Origin: an uncultured Spirochaetales bacterium
Lineage (GTDB): Bacteria > Spirochaetota > Spirochaetia > Sphaerochaetales > Sphaerochaetaceae
Length of the DNA: 64,000 nucleotides
Direction: 5' to 3'
NCBI GenBank assembly: GCA_949285145.1
Contig: CASDXQ010000018.1
Coordinates: forward strand, 1 to 64,000
The notes under the pieces were generated by a model. The model saw only the letters and a program-made list of their open reading frames with translations. It searched no databases and had not been told where the DNA came from. Of this stretch, positions 52,069 to 61,067 are shown piece after piece. The number at the start of each line of letters is the position of its first letter. The stretch's first letter is position 1. The position numbers and the translations under genes are program-made.

Positions 52069-52626
52069 AGAGGCGGCTTTGAAAAAGGCAGGGCAGTGAA
52101 AATCAGGAGATGGCAGAGAAATATCAAAAAGAGAAAGGAAATGCGGCTTTTTCAGTCCGTCCCCGCACTTGTAGGCATTGAAATATATCTCGTCATCTTC
52201 ACTTCCGATTATTCCCAGACCCTTCAGATCAATTGATGCAGCCAGTATCCAGTGGCTTCCCTTATTGCTGTTTTCAAGAATGCTTACGCTGTCAGTTATA
52301 CAGCCTCTCTCTTCATTGGTATAACGCACTCTGTCTTTCCTTCCGCTTCCATGGCATGCGAGAAAAGCCCCGGATGCGCTGAATTCGAAATTGGAATATT
52401 CAACGGAGCTGCTGTTTTTGATGAATATCTCAACACAGCTGTCTGTCCATACCGGACCATTTGCCTCCCAGACCATCCGTCTGAGTTCTTTTTCTTCCAC
52501 ATCAAAAACCACATTCAGCACACAGCCGTCATGAGACAATGACAGGCAGACCTTCACATCGTCTTCACAACTGCCCCACAAATAGTTCGCAAGATAAACT
52601 TCTGTTTTTTCTTTTCCGATTCTCAT
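52060..52626 (-). CDS. CBM9-like carbohydrate-binding protein
   Basis: About 188 residues without signal peptide. The segments VWTDSCVEIFI, NFEFSASGAFLACHG and NAYKCGDGLKKPHFLS match the CBM9-like stand-alone proteins I remember (family 9 carbohydrate-binding fold). Ligand and role are unknown. ATG 52626 has no SD, but TATCAT (minus strand 52638-52633, with extended TGC) ends 6 nt upstream, between the preceding terminator and the start. The frame is open to 52680. Confidence 0.75.
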   Translation of the reverse strand: MRIGKEKTEVYLANYLWGSCEDDVKVCLSLSHDGCVLNVVFDVEEKELRRMVWEANGPVWTDSCVEIFIKNSSSVEYSNFEFSASGAFLACHGSGRKDRVRYTNEERGCITDSVSILENSNKGSHWILAASIDLKGLGIIGSEDDEIYFNAYKCGDGLKKPHFLSLFDISLPSPDFHCPAFFKAASLV

Positions 52627-52648
52627 ATTGTCATGATAGCACAAAACA

Positions 52649-52677
52649 TAAAAAAAACACAGGAGCCGGAACTCCTG
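52649..52677 (-). terminator. Terminator of the small basic protein gene
   Basis: Minus strand CAGGAG-TTCCGG-CTCCTG stem (52677-52660), then TGTTTTTTTT. Confidence 0.88.
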
Positions 52678-52705
52678 CATTTTCAGATCAACACTAAGTC
52701 AAGAC

Positions 52706-52795
52706 TTACTTCTTCTTGTGTCTGTTAGCTCTAAGTCTCTTCTTTCTCTTGTGTGTTGCAATCTTATGTTTTTTTCTTTTCTTACCGCAAGGCAC
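52706..52795 (-). CDS. AURKAIP1/COX24-domain small basic protein (ribosome-associated)
   Basis: A 29-residue protein, too short for most gene callers: VPCGKKRKKHKIATHKRKKR then LRANRHKKK. It matches the AURKAIP1/COX24 (mS38-like) peptides known from spirochetes and Bacteroidetes, which sit on the ribosome. Start GTG 52795 has AGGAG seven bases upstream; stop TAA 52708-52706. It has its own promoter and terminator, as expected of a highly expressed gene. Confidence 0.88.
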   Translation of the reverse strand: MPCGKKRKKHKIATHKRKKRLRANRHKKK

Positions 52796-52845
52796 AGTAT
52801 TGCTCCTTATATCCAATTGGAATTTTTTTGTAATTACAGTCTGAC

Positions 52846-52875
52846 ATTATTGCGCCCTTAGGCGTTTTTGGTCAA
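52846..52875 (-). promoter_or_regulatory. Promoter of the small basic protein gene
   Basis: Minus strand TTGACC (52875-52870), 18 nt, AATAAT (52851-52846), giving a leader of about 45 nt with an SD site. Confidence 0.6.
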
Positions 52876-52887
52876 TATGCCTGAAGT

Positions 52888-54156
52888 CTAAAAGAGTATT
52901 TTTCCACCGACTATTTTATGAACCACAGGCTTGCTGCTTTCAAGATATGCGTATCGTTCCACTCTTTCTGCGACTGAAAGATCCTGAACGGCACTTGAAA
53001 TCGATGAATCATCCAGCACGACGACATCAGCTTCATAACCTTCCTCGAAACTTCCGAGCCTGCCGAAAAAAGACCCTCCGAGTTTTGTCGCCATATAAAA
53101 CGCTTCATTGAAACTCAATGCCCTGAATGAAGAATCCACAAGCCTGTAATACAGCTTGCTGCATCTGACTGCATCAGTAACAGCACGGAAAATGGACAGA
53201 CTCACACCTCCTGCGACATCGGAACCAAGACCTGTCTTATATCCGTTGTCAAGAAAATACCGAACGGGCATGATGCCGGATGAAAGATTTGTGTTTGAGT
53301 CAGGACAGTGAGCAATATACACGTTGCTGTTTTTAAGAAGTTCCTCTTCCCTTCCAAAAGAATGGACACAATGTGCCATTATTGTCTTCCGGCTGCCAAG
53401 CAGACCAAGCCTTCTATACGCGTCTGCGTAATTTTCCGAGTCGGGAGACAGGCTCGCGACCCATTCGATTTCGCTCAGATTTTCAGAAAGATGACTTTGA
53501 ACAGGAAGCTCTTCTCTTAAGGCAATTGCCGCAAGAGACCGGCTCAGCCTGTCGCTGCAGCTTGGAAGAAAGCGCGGTGTTATGATCGGCTTTACATACG
53601 TGAACCTTCTCTTTACTTCGTCAACATACGCCAGAGTCTCGTTTATTGACTCATCCGTATCCTCAACAAGCATGTCCGGTGAATTCCTGTCCATGTTCAC
53701 TTTGCCGACAAAGCACGGCATGGACAGTTTCTCAAGCATCCCGCACAGGAGCAGAGTCGCGCTTCTGTGTATCGTTGCAAAAATGCATGCTCTGCCTGTT
53801 GCACTTGTGTAAAGATCCCGCGTGAAAATTTCATAAGCCTTTTCAGCATATTCAGTATCTTTGTATTTCGCTTCTTCAGGAAATGTATGGTTGTTCAGCC
53901 ATGACAGAAGCTCCTCATCCATCCACAGCCCCCTGAACTGGTACTGACTCGCATGTACATGAAGATCATACAATGCAGGTATGACAAGCTTTCCGCCGCA
54001 CTCCAGCAGACTAAGCGAACTGTATTTATCCGGAATACTGTCAAAGCATCCTTCTATCCTTCCGTCTGCCACAACAAGATATGAATCCGCTCTGGACACA
54101 CTCCTGTCCTTTTCAGGTGTATAGAAAACATCACCGTGAATGATAAAGCTACTCAT
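52888..54156 (-). CDS. guaD: Guanine deaminase
   Basis: 422-residue amidohydrolase turning guanine into xanthine. Zinc ligands: His pair in YDLHVHASQ, His in QSHLSEN, His in AHCVHS and Asp in LGSDVAGG. FRGLWMDEELLSWLNNHTFPEE, GKVNMDRNSPD, TPRFLPSCS and IAHCPDSNTNLSSGIMPVR are guanine deaminase hallmarks. GGAGG lies 4 nt before ATG. No other purine catabolism gene is adjacent; guaB at 13 kb is the nearest purine gene. Confidence 0.94.
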   Translation of the reverse strand: MSSFIIHGDVFYTPEKDRSVSRADSYLVVADGRIEGCFDSIPDKYSSLSLLECGGKLVIPALYDLHVHASQYQFRGLWMDEELLSWLNNHTFPEEAKYKDTEYAEKAYEIFTRDLYTSATGRACIFATIHRSATLLLCGMLEKLSMPCFVGKVNMDRNSPDMLVEDTDESINETLAYVDEVKRRFTYVKPIITPRFLPSCSDRLSRSLAAIALREELPVQSHLSENLSEIEWVASLSPDSENYADAYRRLGLLGSRKTIMAHCVHSFGREEELLKNSNVYIAHCPDSNTNLSSGIMPVRYFLDNGYKTGLGSDVAGGVSLSIFRAVTDAVRCSKLYYRLVDSSFRALSFNEAFYMATKLGGSFFGRLGSFEEGYEADVVVLDDSSISSAVQDLSVAERVERYAYLESSKPVVHKIVGGKILF

Positions 54157-54331
54157 AGAACCTCCACTGTCGTAACAGCCAGGAGCATTGCCGGAAAACC
54201 ATGCCGCCCCGCAGATACAGAATCCGGAGAAAGATTCACTATCTACAGGTATTTTATCACGGAATGTGAAAATTACAAAAAAAACTTGTATTTTGAAGCT
54301 AAATCCTCCACAGTGTGTTATATTATATAAG

Positions 54332-54351
54332 CCGGATCAGCGATGATCCGG
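54332..54351 (+). promoter_or_regulatory. GNRA-capped hairpin in the murD leader
   Basis: CCGGATCA-GCGA-TGATCCGG, an 8-bp perfect stem with a GCGA tetraloop, 23 nt before murD and just after a TATATTATATAA tract that could be its -10 region. No T-run, so not a terminator; it may shape the leader. Nothing else is seen between guaD and murD. Confidence 0.45.
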
Positions 54352-54374
54352 ATTGATGAAGGGATTTCCGGACG

Positions 54375-55736
54375 ATGAAAGTTCTTGTTTTAGGTCTTGG
54401 TATCAATGGCGGCGGCCGTGCTGCCTGTCTTTATTTTGCCAGACGGGACGGTTATGAAGTGCGCGTTTCTGATGTTTCTCCGCGCTCATCGTTCGGTCTT
54501 GTCCCGCAGGAACTTGAAAAACTGAATGTGAAGTGCTTTTTCGAAGACAAGGATCCGAAGGAAAATATCAAATGGGCTGATCTTGTGATAAAAAACCCCG
54601 CCGTTCCCACATCCCTTCCCCAGCTGTCTCTCGCGAAAAGGATAGGCAATGATTTCTCCTTCCTTTTCTCGTCTCCGCAGATAAAGAGAATCAAGCTGAT
54701 CGCGGTCACGGGAACAAAAGGAAAGACAACAACTGTCTCCGCAATCAGCCATGCGCTCAGTGAACTTGGAAAAGACACTCTCGTCTGTGGCAATATCGGT
54801 ATTTCCGCATTCACTGTCCTTGAAGAAATCGAAAGAAGAAAGGCTGAAGGGAAAGCCAGTCCGGAATATATTGTCATGGAACTTTCCAGCTGGCAGATTC
54901 ACGACACCTATATTGCACTCAATGGTCATATGCCTCACTTCACGATGACAATATTCACAAGCAAATATGCCGATCATCAGAACAGCTACAGCAATGTGAA
55001 TGACTACTATGATGACAAGCTTAAGCTTTTCACGCCTGAATGCGACACCATACTTGTGAACAGCAGCAACAAAGACTTCCTCGTGAGTCATACTTTCGGA
55101 CTCAAAAAACTTATAAAAACCTTTCCCGGCTATTATAACCCGTTCAAGGAAAAGAAAATGGAATTGCAGTGCGCTTACTGTGCACTCAGGCTTCTCGGTT
55201 TCAACAGAAAAGACACGATAAGGGTTCTGTCATCCTATAAGGGGATGCCTCACAGAATTGAGCAGGTAGCGCTTTATGATGACATAATGTTCATCAATGA
55301 TTCTGCGGCCACCATTGCCGAGGCTGTGAATTTCTCAATGAAGAACATTTCCCCGCTCCCCGTTCATCTCATATGCGGAGGAACAGATAAAAACCTCAAG
55401 GCTTCAGGCATGCTAGATGCGCTCAGAAGTGCAGACAGCATAAGTCTGCTTGCCGGCTCGTTCACCGACAATCAGCTGATTCCTCTTCTAGAAAAGAACA
55501 ACTTGAAATATGAAGGACCTTTCACGTCCATGAAGGAGGCTTTCAACGATGCTGTGGAAAAAGCCGAAGAGAAACGGAATGAATTCAGACAGGTGCAATG
55601 CGTCCTTTTATCGCCGGGGGCTGCATCTTTCGAATACTTCAAAAATGAATTTGACAGGGGAACACAGTTTAAAGCACTTGTAAGACTTTACACGGCAAGG
55701 AAAAGCGGTAAAAAGACATTTCCTCTTGACAGCTAG
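54375..55736 (+). CDS. murD: UDP-N-acetylmuramoylalanine--D-glutamate ligase
   Basis: 453 residues; ATP-dependent addition of D-Glu to UDP-MurNAc-L-Ala in the cytoplasm. LVLGLGINGGG starts the UDP-binding domain, the ATP loop is AVTGTKGKTTTVS, and CGNIG, ELSSWQ, the Asp-His-Gln motif YADHQNSY and LSPGAASFEYFKNEFDRG follow. Where E. coli has NDSKATN this protein has NDSAATI, so the active-site Lys is Ala, as I think occurs in some spirochete and Thermotoga MurDs. The end overlaps the femX-like gene by 4 bp. Confidence 0.94.
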   Translation: MKVLVLGLGINGGGRAACLYFARRDGYEVRVSDVSPRSSFGLVPQELEKLNVKCFFEDKDPKENIKWADLVIKNPAVPTSLPQLSLAKRIGNDFSFLFSSPQIKRIKLIAVTGTKGKTTTVSAISHALSELGKDTLVCGNIGISAFTVLEEIERRKAEGKASPEYIVMELSSWQIHDTYIALNGHMPHFTMTIFTSKYADHQNSYSNVNDYYDDKLKLFTPECDTILVNSSNKDFLVSHTFGLKKLIKTFPGYYNPFKEKKMELQCAYCALRLLGFNRKDTIRVLSSYKGMPHRIEQVALYDDIMFINDSAATIAEAVNFSMKNISPLPVHLICGGTDKNLKASGMLDALRSADSISLLAGSFTDNQLIPLLEKNNLKYEGPFTSMKEAFNDAVEKAEEKRNEFRQVQCVLLSPGAASFEYFKNEFDRGTQFKALVRLYTARKSGKKTFPLDS

Positions 55737-56698
55737 ATGCGGCTGCGCCTTGCAAGCTTGTAACGCAGAGAGTCAATTACACGGAAGACATGACCTGCCG
55801 GTTTGTAAATGTAATCAAGAGTCGGCATACGGTACATTTTCACTCCTCCGAATGCGGTTTTGAATGTTGTCAGTGATGAAAGATGGCTGTTTTCCTCTTT
55901 CTTCCCTTCTATTCCGAAAAGGTCATATTCTTTCACGCCATCTTCTTTTGCCCTGAAGAGAGCTTCTGCCTGAAGAGCATAGCCGCATGAAATATTTCCG
56001 GTATGCCTGACTGACGATCCGAAAAGGTACAATTCCTCATTTCTTCCTCTCAGATTCACAATGCCTCCCGAAATCTCACCATCGCTGTACGCAATATAAA
56101 GACGCGGTTCAACATCATAACCCCGCAGAGAAAATATTGAACGGATATATTCATAGCTGCGTGTTGAGAAATGATCCCTTAGTGCTGTATGCACATAAGT
56201 GTCATACCATCTGGAGAATGTTTCCTCATCGCCATCCCAGAGCCGGACTACTATACCCTCTTCTTTTTTCAGGTTTCTTCTGGCTCTGTCCTTGAATGAC
56301 AGATCCTGTGCAAGATTTATTCTCACGGTGCCAAGGGGCTGGACTGAAAAACGGCATTTCCTCAGTTTTCTGATTACAAGAGAATCGGGGCAGTCCCAGT
56401 TCAGATCGAAACGCAGAAGAATGCATGAGGATGGCAGATGCTTCCTGACTTCCTTCGCAAAGGCTATCAGATGCTGTTCCCCGACTCCTTCTGAAAACCC
56501 CATAGGAATATATGCAATAGAAAAAAAGGGAAAACTCTTTATGAGTACAAGAACATCACAGCCGTAGCCTTCCATCGAGAAACGGAAGGCTGCCGGCTTC
56601 CACGAATTCTGTTTTTTGACTTCGGCCCAGAATCTGCTCTGGAAAATGCTTTTCCCTTCCAGAGCAGTCAGGTCTATCTCATTAACCGACAGGGCCAT
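55733..56698 (-). CDS. FemAB/FemX-like peptidoglycan bridge aminoacyltransferase
   Basis: 321 residues with two GNAT-like halves. RRNLKKEEGIVVR, LYIAYSDGEISGGIVNLRGRNEELYLFG, and the C-terminal YDLFGIEG, FKTAFGGVKMYRMPTLDYIY are typical. Family members transfer amino acids from aminoacyl-tRNA to the lipid II stem peptide. Convergent with murD and partly inside the metG end (17-bp overlap), which supports a cell-wall role. Confidence 0.88.
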   Translation of the reverse strand: MALSVNEIDLTALEGKSIFQSRFWAEVKKQNSWKPAAFRFSMEGYGCDVLVLIKSFPFFSIAYIPMGFSEGVGEQHLIAFAKEVRKHLPSSCILLRFDLNWDCPDSLVIRKLRKCRFSVQPLGTVRINLAQDLSFKDRARRNLKKEEGIVVRLWDGDEETFSRWYDTYVHTALRDHFSTRSYEYIRSIFSLRGYDVEPRLYIAYSDGEISGGIVNLRGRNEELYLFGSSVRHTGNISCGYALQAEALFRAKEDGVKEYDLFGIEGKKEENSHLSSLTTFKTAFGGVKMYRMPTLDYIYKPAGHVFRVIDSLRYKLARRSRI

Positions 56699-58916
56699 CT
56701 GTATATTTATGACTCTTTATCTGATGACCATCCGCAAGGATCTCCTTGCCGTCAATCATCAGAACACCGCCTTTAGTGTAAAGCGGCATCGCGAAGAAAT
56801 GATCAGGTTTGATATAAGTAGTGACCTTCTCAACTTCTCCCTGATCAGCCACCTTCAGAACTGTTCCCTCAGGAATGCTGTCATCTGCAAACAGAACTTC
56901 GCAGGTTGTATGTTCAGGAGCATCAGGATCACTTGCGGCAAGCAGCATACCGCATGATTTGACTCCCCTGAAGTTTGCCGGCTTGAGATTTGCCACGACA
57001 ATGATCTTCCTGCCATCAAGCTCCTCAGCCTTGTAATAAGGAACAATAGAAGAGACAATGGTGCGGCCTTCCTCTGTACCGTCATCCAGATGCAGGATAT
57101 AAAGAAGATCACCGTTGGGATGCTTCTCCACTTCTGCGATTCTGGCCACTTTCAGAGTGACACGACGTTCAAACTGATGAGCTGTTGTCTCATTCTCTAT
57201 TACAGTATTGTTGTTCATTTTCTTTTCCTCTTTCTTGTTTTCTGCTTTCTTTTCCTTTCTTTCTTCCTGACTTCCGGAAAAACGTTCTTTCAGTGAATTC
57301 ACAAAATCATCTTCAAGCTTGGAGAAGAGAAGAGAGATATCGCCGACAGAATCAGGTGAACCGTCATCAAAAGATCCCAGATCCTGCCATGTCCACTTCC
57401 TGTCACCGAAGAATGAGAAAATCTTGGCGCTTGTTGAAGGCATGAAAGGCTCGATCATTATCCCAAGATCCCGAATAAGGAAGCAGAGCGTTCTTAAAAG
57501 GCTTGCCGCCTTTTCAGGATTTTCCTTTCTCATCTTCCATGGTTCTCCGTCCTGGAATGCCTTGTTGCCGGCATCCGAGAGCACAAGCACAGCCCTGAGA
57601 GCACTTCTTTCTTCCACATTGTTCATGAGATCCGTGATCTCAGCTTCGCTCTTTCTAATAACCTCAAGAAGTCCCTCATCGAGAGAAGCAGCAGCGGGAA
57701 TCATGCCGTCATAGAATTTTCTTACAAAGCTCAGAGTCCTGTTCACAAGATTTGAAAGGTTGCCGATCAGCTCACCGTTGACCTTATCCTGGAAATCAGA
57801 CCAGGAGAAATTGAAATCGTTCTTTTCCGGTCTGTTGAAGAAAAGATAGAAGCGCCATACATCAGCAGGGATTCCCGTACTCTGCACATCATCTCCGAAA
57901 ATGCCTGTCCCGTGGCTCTTTGAGAATTTACCGCCTTCATAATTCAGATACTCGCTTGAAGACATCTGGTAAAGCATGGTCCACTTCTCTCCGGTGCACA
58001 GGAGCGTTGCAGGGAATATGACTGTATGGAATGGTATATTGTCCTTACCTATGAACTGTATGAGCTGGGTGTCCTCTGGATTCTTCCACCAGCGCTGCCA
58101 GTCATCCAGAGCTTCCGCAGTCATGGAAATATAACCGATGGGAGCATCAAACCAGACATAGAATACCTTGTCCTCGTAACCTTTCACAGGAACCGGTATA
58201 CCCCATTTAAGATCACGTGTGATGCATCTTTCCCTCAGGCCGTCACGAAACCAAGAGGTCGTCACATTCACTGCGTTTTTTGACCAGTTGTTATTTCTGA
58301 AAGCATCCTCAGTCCATTCCTGAAGCAGCGGAAGTGCCTTTGGAAGATCAATGTACAGATGCTTTGTTTTCTTCAGAACCGGAGTTGTCCCGCACACTGA
58401 ACAGCGAGGATCTACCAGCTCGGTGGGATCAAGAAGTGTCTGGCAGGCATCGCACTGGTCACCGCGTGCATCTGTGCTGCCACAGTGCGGGCATGTACCG
58501 TTTACATAGCGGTCGGCAAGAAATCGTCCGCAGTGCGGGCAGAAAAGCTGCTCGCTCTCCTCTTCTCTGATATATCCGTTTTTATTGATTTCATTGAAAA
58601 TATCCTGAACGATCTCGGTGTGGCGCTGTGTACTTGTACGCCCGAAATAATCAAATGAGATATTGAACCACTCGTAAATCGCTTTGTGGATCTTATGGTA
58701 ATGATCGCACAGTTCTCTCGGAGTAACACCTTCCTGCAGCGCTCTGGTCTCGCTTGCAGTACCGTATTCATCTGTTCCGCAAACATAAAATGTCTCAACT
58801 CCGTAAGAACGGGAGAAACGTGCGAAAACATCCGCAGAGAGAACCTGTATCAGATTTCCCAGATGAGGAATGTTGTTGACATATGGAAGAGCTGATGTTA
58901 TGAGTCTTTTTTTCAC
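56682..58916 (-). CDS. metG: Methionyl-tRNA synthetase with C-terminal tRNA-binding domain
   Basis: 744 residues: class I catalytic core (SALPYVNNIPHLGN as the HIGH motif), zinc-knuckle insertion with four CxxC pairs (FCPHCG, TCPHCG, QCDACQ, RCSVCG), KFSKSHG as KMSKS, helical anticodon domain and a C-terminal EMAP/Arc1p-like domain (about 640-744) behind a Lys/Glu-rich linker. The frame begins at 58934, but AAGGAG with GTG 58916 seven nt further is the better start (KKRLITSALPY). Confidence 0.96.
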   Translation of the reverse strand: MKKRLITSALPYVNNIPHLGNLIQVLSADVFARFSRSYGVETFYVCGTDEYGTASETRALQEGVTPRELCDHYHKIHKAIYEWFNISFDYFGRTSTQRHTEIVQDIFNEINKNGYIREEESEQLFCPHCGRFLADRYVNGTCPHCGSTDARGDQCDACQTLLDPTELVDPRCSVCGTTPVLKKTKHLYIDLPKALPLLQEWTEDAFRNNNWSKNAVNVTTSWFRDGLRERCITRDLKWGIPVPVKGYEDKVFYVWFDAPIGYISMTAEALDDWQRWWKNPEDTQLIQFIGKDNIPFHTVIFPATLLCTGEKWTMLYQMSSSEYLNYEGGKFSKSHGTGIFGDDVQSTGIPADVWRFYLFFNRPEKNDFNFSWSDFQDKVNGELIGNLSNLVNRTLSFVRKFYDGMIPAAASLDEGLLEVIRKSEAEITDLMNNVEERSALRAVLVLSDAGNKAFQDGEPWKMRKENPEKAASLLRTLCFLIRDLGIMIEPFMPSTSAKIFSFFGDRKWTWQDLGSFDDGSPDSVGDISLLFSKLEDDFVNSLKERFSGSQEERKEKKAENKKEEKKMNNNTVIENETTAHQFERRVTLKVARIAEVEKHPNGDLLYILHLDDGTEEGRTIVSSIVPYYKAEELDGRKIIVVANLKPANFRGVKSCGMLLAASDPDAPEHTTCEVLFADDSIPEGTVLKVADQGEVEKVTTYIKPDHFFAMPLYTKGGVLMIDGKEILADGHQIKSHKYTDGPVG

Positions 58917-59043
58917 GATTTTACTCCTTGTCATGAATGGCAGAGTGAATTATAGCCAGTTTGAAGTTAATTTTCTACTACGGCGAAAAAGAGAAATTCT
59001 GCAATATCTTCTCTTTGCATCTGTAGGAAAGCTATTGCCGCTC

Positions 59044-59052
59044 TGCTATAAT
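59044..59052 (+). promoter_or_regulatory. Extended -10 promoter of hflK
   Basis: TGC-TATAAT (59044-59052) with no good -35. The start would be about 13 nt before ATG 59072, leaving a very short leader with no SD site. Confidence 0.45.
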
Positions 59053-59071
59053 TTCCATATCTTTCAAAACT

Positions 59072-60058
59072 ATGAGCGACGAAGAAAAAATTGTAAAACC
59101 GGCCAGGGGAGCAGGATTCTCCTTCAGCCCTAAAATCATTATCGTTGTTTTGATCGCAGTTTTCCTGATCATTGCGGCTCTTTCCTCGTTCTTTGTTGTT
59201 GACCAGACTGAGCAGGCTGTCGTGCTCAGACTCGGACGCTACAGCAGAACAGTCGGCCCTGGACTGCAGACAAAACTTCCTTTTGGTCTTGAACAGAGCT
59301 ACAATGTCCCGACGCAGCTTGTGCAGACTCTCACATTCGGGTACAGATCAAATGATCTGACCGGTACGGGGCTTGCCGGTGCAAGCGCATATGAAGATGA
59401 GTCTGTGATGCTCACAGGGGATCTGAATATAGTCGATGTTGAATGGATCGTACAGTACAGGATCAATGATCCGATGAAATGGCTTTTCAACGTAGAAGAC
59501 AAGGAGACAACCATCCGGGATATTTCACAGTCCGTCATGAATGCCCTTGTCGGCGACCTTCCCATACTCTCTGTCATGACAAATCTGAGAACACAGATCG
59601 AGATTGATGCGCAGGAGAACATGCAGCGGATTTTTGACGGCTATGATTTCGGTATAGAAATCGTAACTGTGAAACTGCAGAACATTGTCCCTCCTGAAGG
59701 TGAAGTCCAGGATGCTTTCGAGGATGTGAACAAGGCTATTCAGGATATGAACCGCTTCATAAACGAGGGAAAAGAATATTACAACACTGCAATTCCTGAA
59801 GCCCAGGGAAAAGCAAGCAGGATAATCCTACAGGCCGAAGGCTATGCCGCACAGAGGGTCAATGAGGCTCAGGGCGATGTTGCCGCATTCAACTCCATGA
59901 GAGAAGCATATGAAAACAATGAGGAAGTGACGGAAAAGAGAATCTACATTGAGACAATGGACGACATCTACTCATCAGAAGGATCCTCCCCTCTCACACT
60001 TATTGATTCCTCCCTTGAGAATTTCCTGCCTGTCCAGAATATAGGAGGTGCAAAATGA
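59072..60058 (+). CDS. hflK: HflK, SPFH-domain FtsH regulator
   Basis: 328 residues with one N-terminal membrane anchor (about 22-45) and an SPFH/prohibitin domain (TEQAVVLRLGRYSRTVGPGLQTKLPF; later VKLQNIVPPEGEVQDAFEDVNKA, typical of HflK). With HflC it forms a cage around the FtsH protease. The stop overlaps hflC by 4 bp. Confidence 0.94.
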   Translation: MSDEEKIVKPARGAGFSFSPKIIIVVLIAVFLIIAALSSFFVVDQTEQAVVLRLGRYSRTVGPGLQTKLPFGLEQSYNVPTQLVQTLTFGYRSNDLTGTGLAGASAYEDESVMLTGDLNIVDVEWIVQYRINDPMKWLFNVEDKETTIRDISQSVMNALVGDLPILSVMTNLRTQIEIDAQENMQRIFDGYDFGIEIVTVKLQNIVPPEGEVQDAFEDVNKAIQDMNRFINEGKEYYNTAIPEAQGKASRIILQAEGYAAQRVNEAQGDVAAFNSMREAYENNEEVTEKRIYIETMDDIYSSEGSSPLTLIDSSLENFLPVQNIGGAK

Positions 60059-61020
60059 AAAAACTCATAACAGTACTTGTCATCCTCGCACTTCTTCTCA
60101 CCGTCTTCCTTCTTATGGGGCCATTCTATATTCTCAGTGAAGGCGAACAGGCTGTGGTCACACGATTCGGGAAAATAGTGGACACCCAGACTGAATCAGG
60201 CCTTAAATTCAAGATGCCTCTTGTAGACAATGTTGTCAAATATTCATCAAAGCTTCAGAGCTGGGACGGAGAAGCTCAGAGAATACCTACTAGCGAAAAT
60301 CAGTTCATCTGGGTTGATGCAACTGCCCGGTGGTATATTGCGGATCCGGCACTGTTCTATGAAACAGTCGGAACTGTCTCGTCTGGACTCGGCCGTCTTA
60401 ACGATATCATTGATTCGACAATCAGGACGGTTATCTCGGAGAACAACCTCAATGAAGCTGTGCGTTCGACAAACCAGATCAATGAGATAAACGTAGTCGA
60501 GGACTTCCAGGATGTGGATTCTGCAGAGGATGCACAGACATTGCAGAACCTGACTGCGACGACAAGCGTGCAGCAGAGCATTGAAATCGGAAGAGAGGGA
60601 ATCTCGAACAAGATTCTTGAACAGGCTTCCGAATTCACGGATACCTACGGAATTGCGCTTGAAGATGTGATCATACGTCAGATCCGCTATTCAGATGATC
60701 TCACTGAATCTGTTTATGAAAGAATGATCAAGGAAAGAAACCAGATTGCAGAAGCATACCGCTCCTACGGTCGCGGCCAGCTTGCAGAATGGCAGGGAAC
60801 AACAGAAAGAGACATGAATACCATTCTCTCTGAAGCAGAAGCTGAAGCGGCACGCATAAGAGGAGAAGCGGATGCCAGGGCAAGTCGTATATATGCTGAA
60901 AGCTACAGCGCAAATCCTGCTTTCTTTGAATTCTACAGTACAATGCAGTCATACAGGAATACTCTTCCGTCAATGAACAAGATACTCTCAACAGGAAGCG
61001 AGTATTTCAAATATCTCTGA
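60055..61020 (+). CDS. hflC: HflC, SPFH-domain FtsH regulator
   Basis: 321 residues. Anchor helix at 5-25, then EGEQAVVTRFGKIVDTQTESGLKFKMP, VDATARWYIADPALFYE, RTVISENNLNEAVR, and the coiled coil IKERNQIAEAYRSYGRGQLAEWQGTTERD that is characteristic of HflC. Operon partner of hflK. A terminator follows at once. Confidence 0.95.
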   Translation: MKKLITVLVILALLLTVFLLMGPFYILSEGEQAVVTRFGKIVDTQTESGLKFKMPLVDNVVKYSSKLQSWDGEAQRIPTSENQFIWVDATARWYIADPALFYETVGTVSSGLGRLNDIIDSTIRTVISENNLNEAVRSTNQINEINVVEDFQDVDSAEDAQTLQNLTATTSVQQSIEIGREGISNKILEQASEFTDTYGIALEDVIIRQIRYSDDLTESVYERMIKERNQIAEAYRSYGRGQLAEWQGTTERDMNTILSEAEAEAARIRGEADARASRIYAESYSANPAFFEFYSTMQSYRNTLPSMNKILSTGSEYFKYL

Positions 61021-61034
61021 TACTTACCCAAACT

Positions 61035-61064
61035 GATCCTGTCTGCAGCGGCAGGATCTTTTTT
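61035..61064 (+). terminator. hflKC terminator touching the next start codon
   Basis: GATCCTG (61035-61041) pairs with CAGGATC (61052-61058), then six T. The ATG of the next gene is at 61068, and the only SD-like bases (AGGA) lie in the 3' arm of the stem. Confidence 0.88.
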
Positions 61065-61067
61065 ATT

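Noticed and set aside
54136-54330. 64-codon plus-strand frame between guaD and murD
   Set aside because: No SD, no family, overlaps the guaD start and promoter region.
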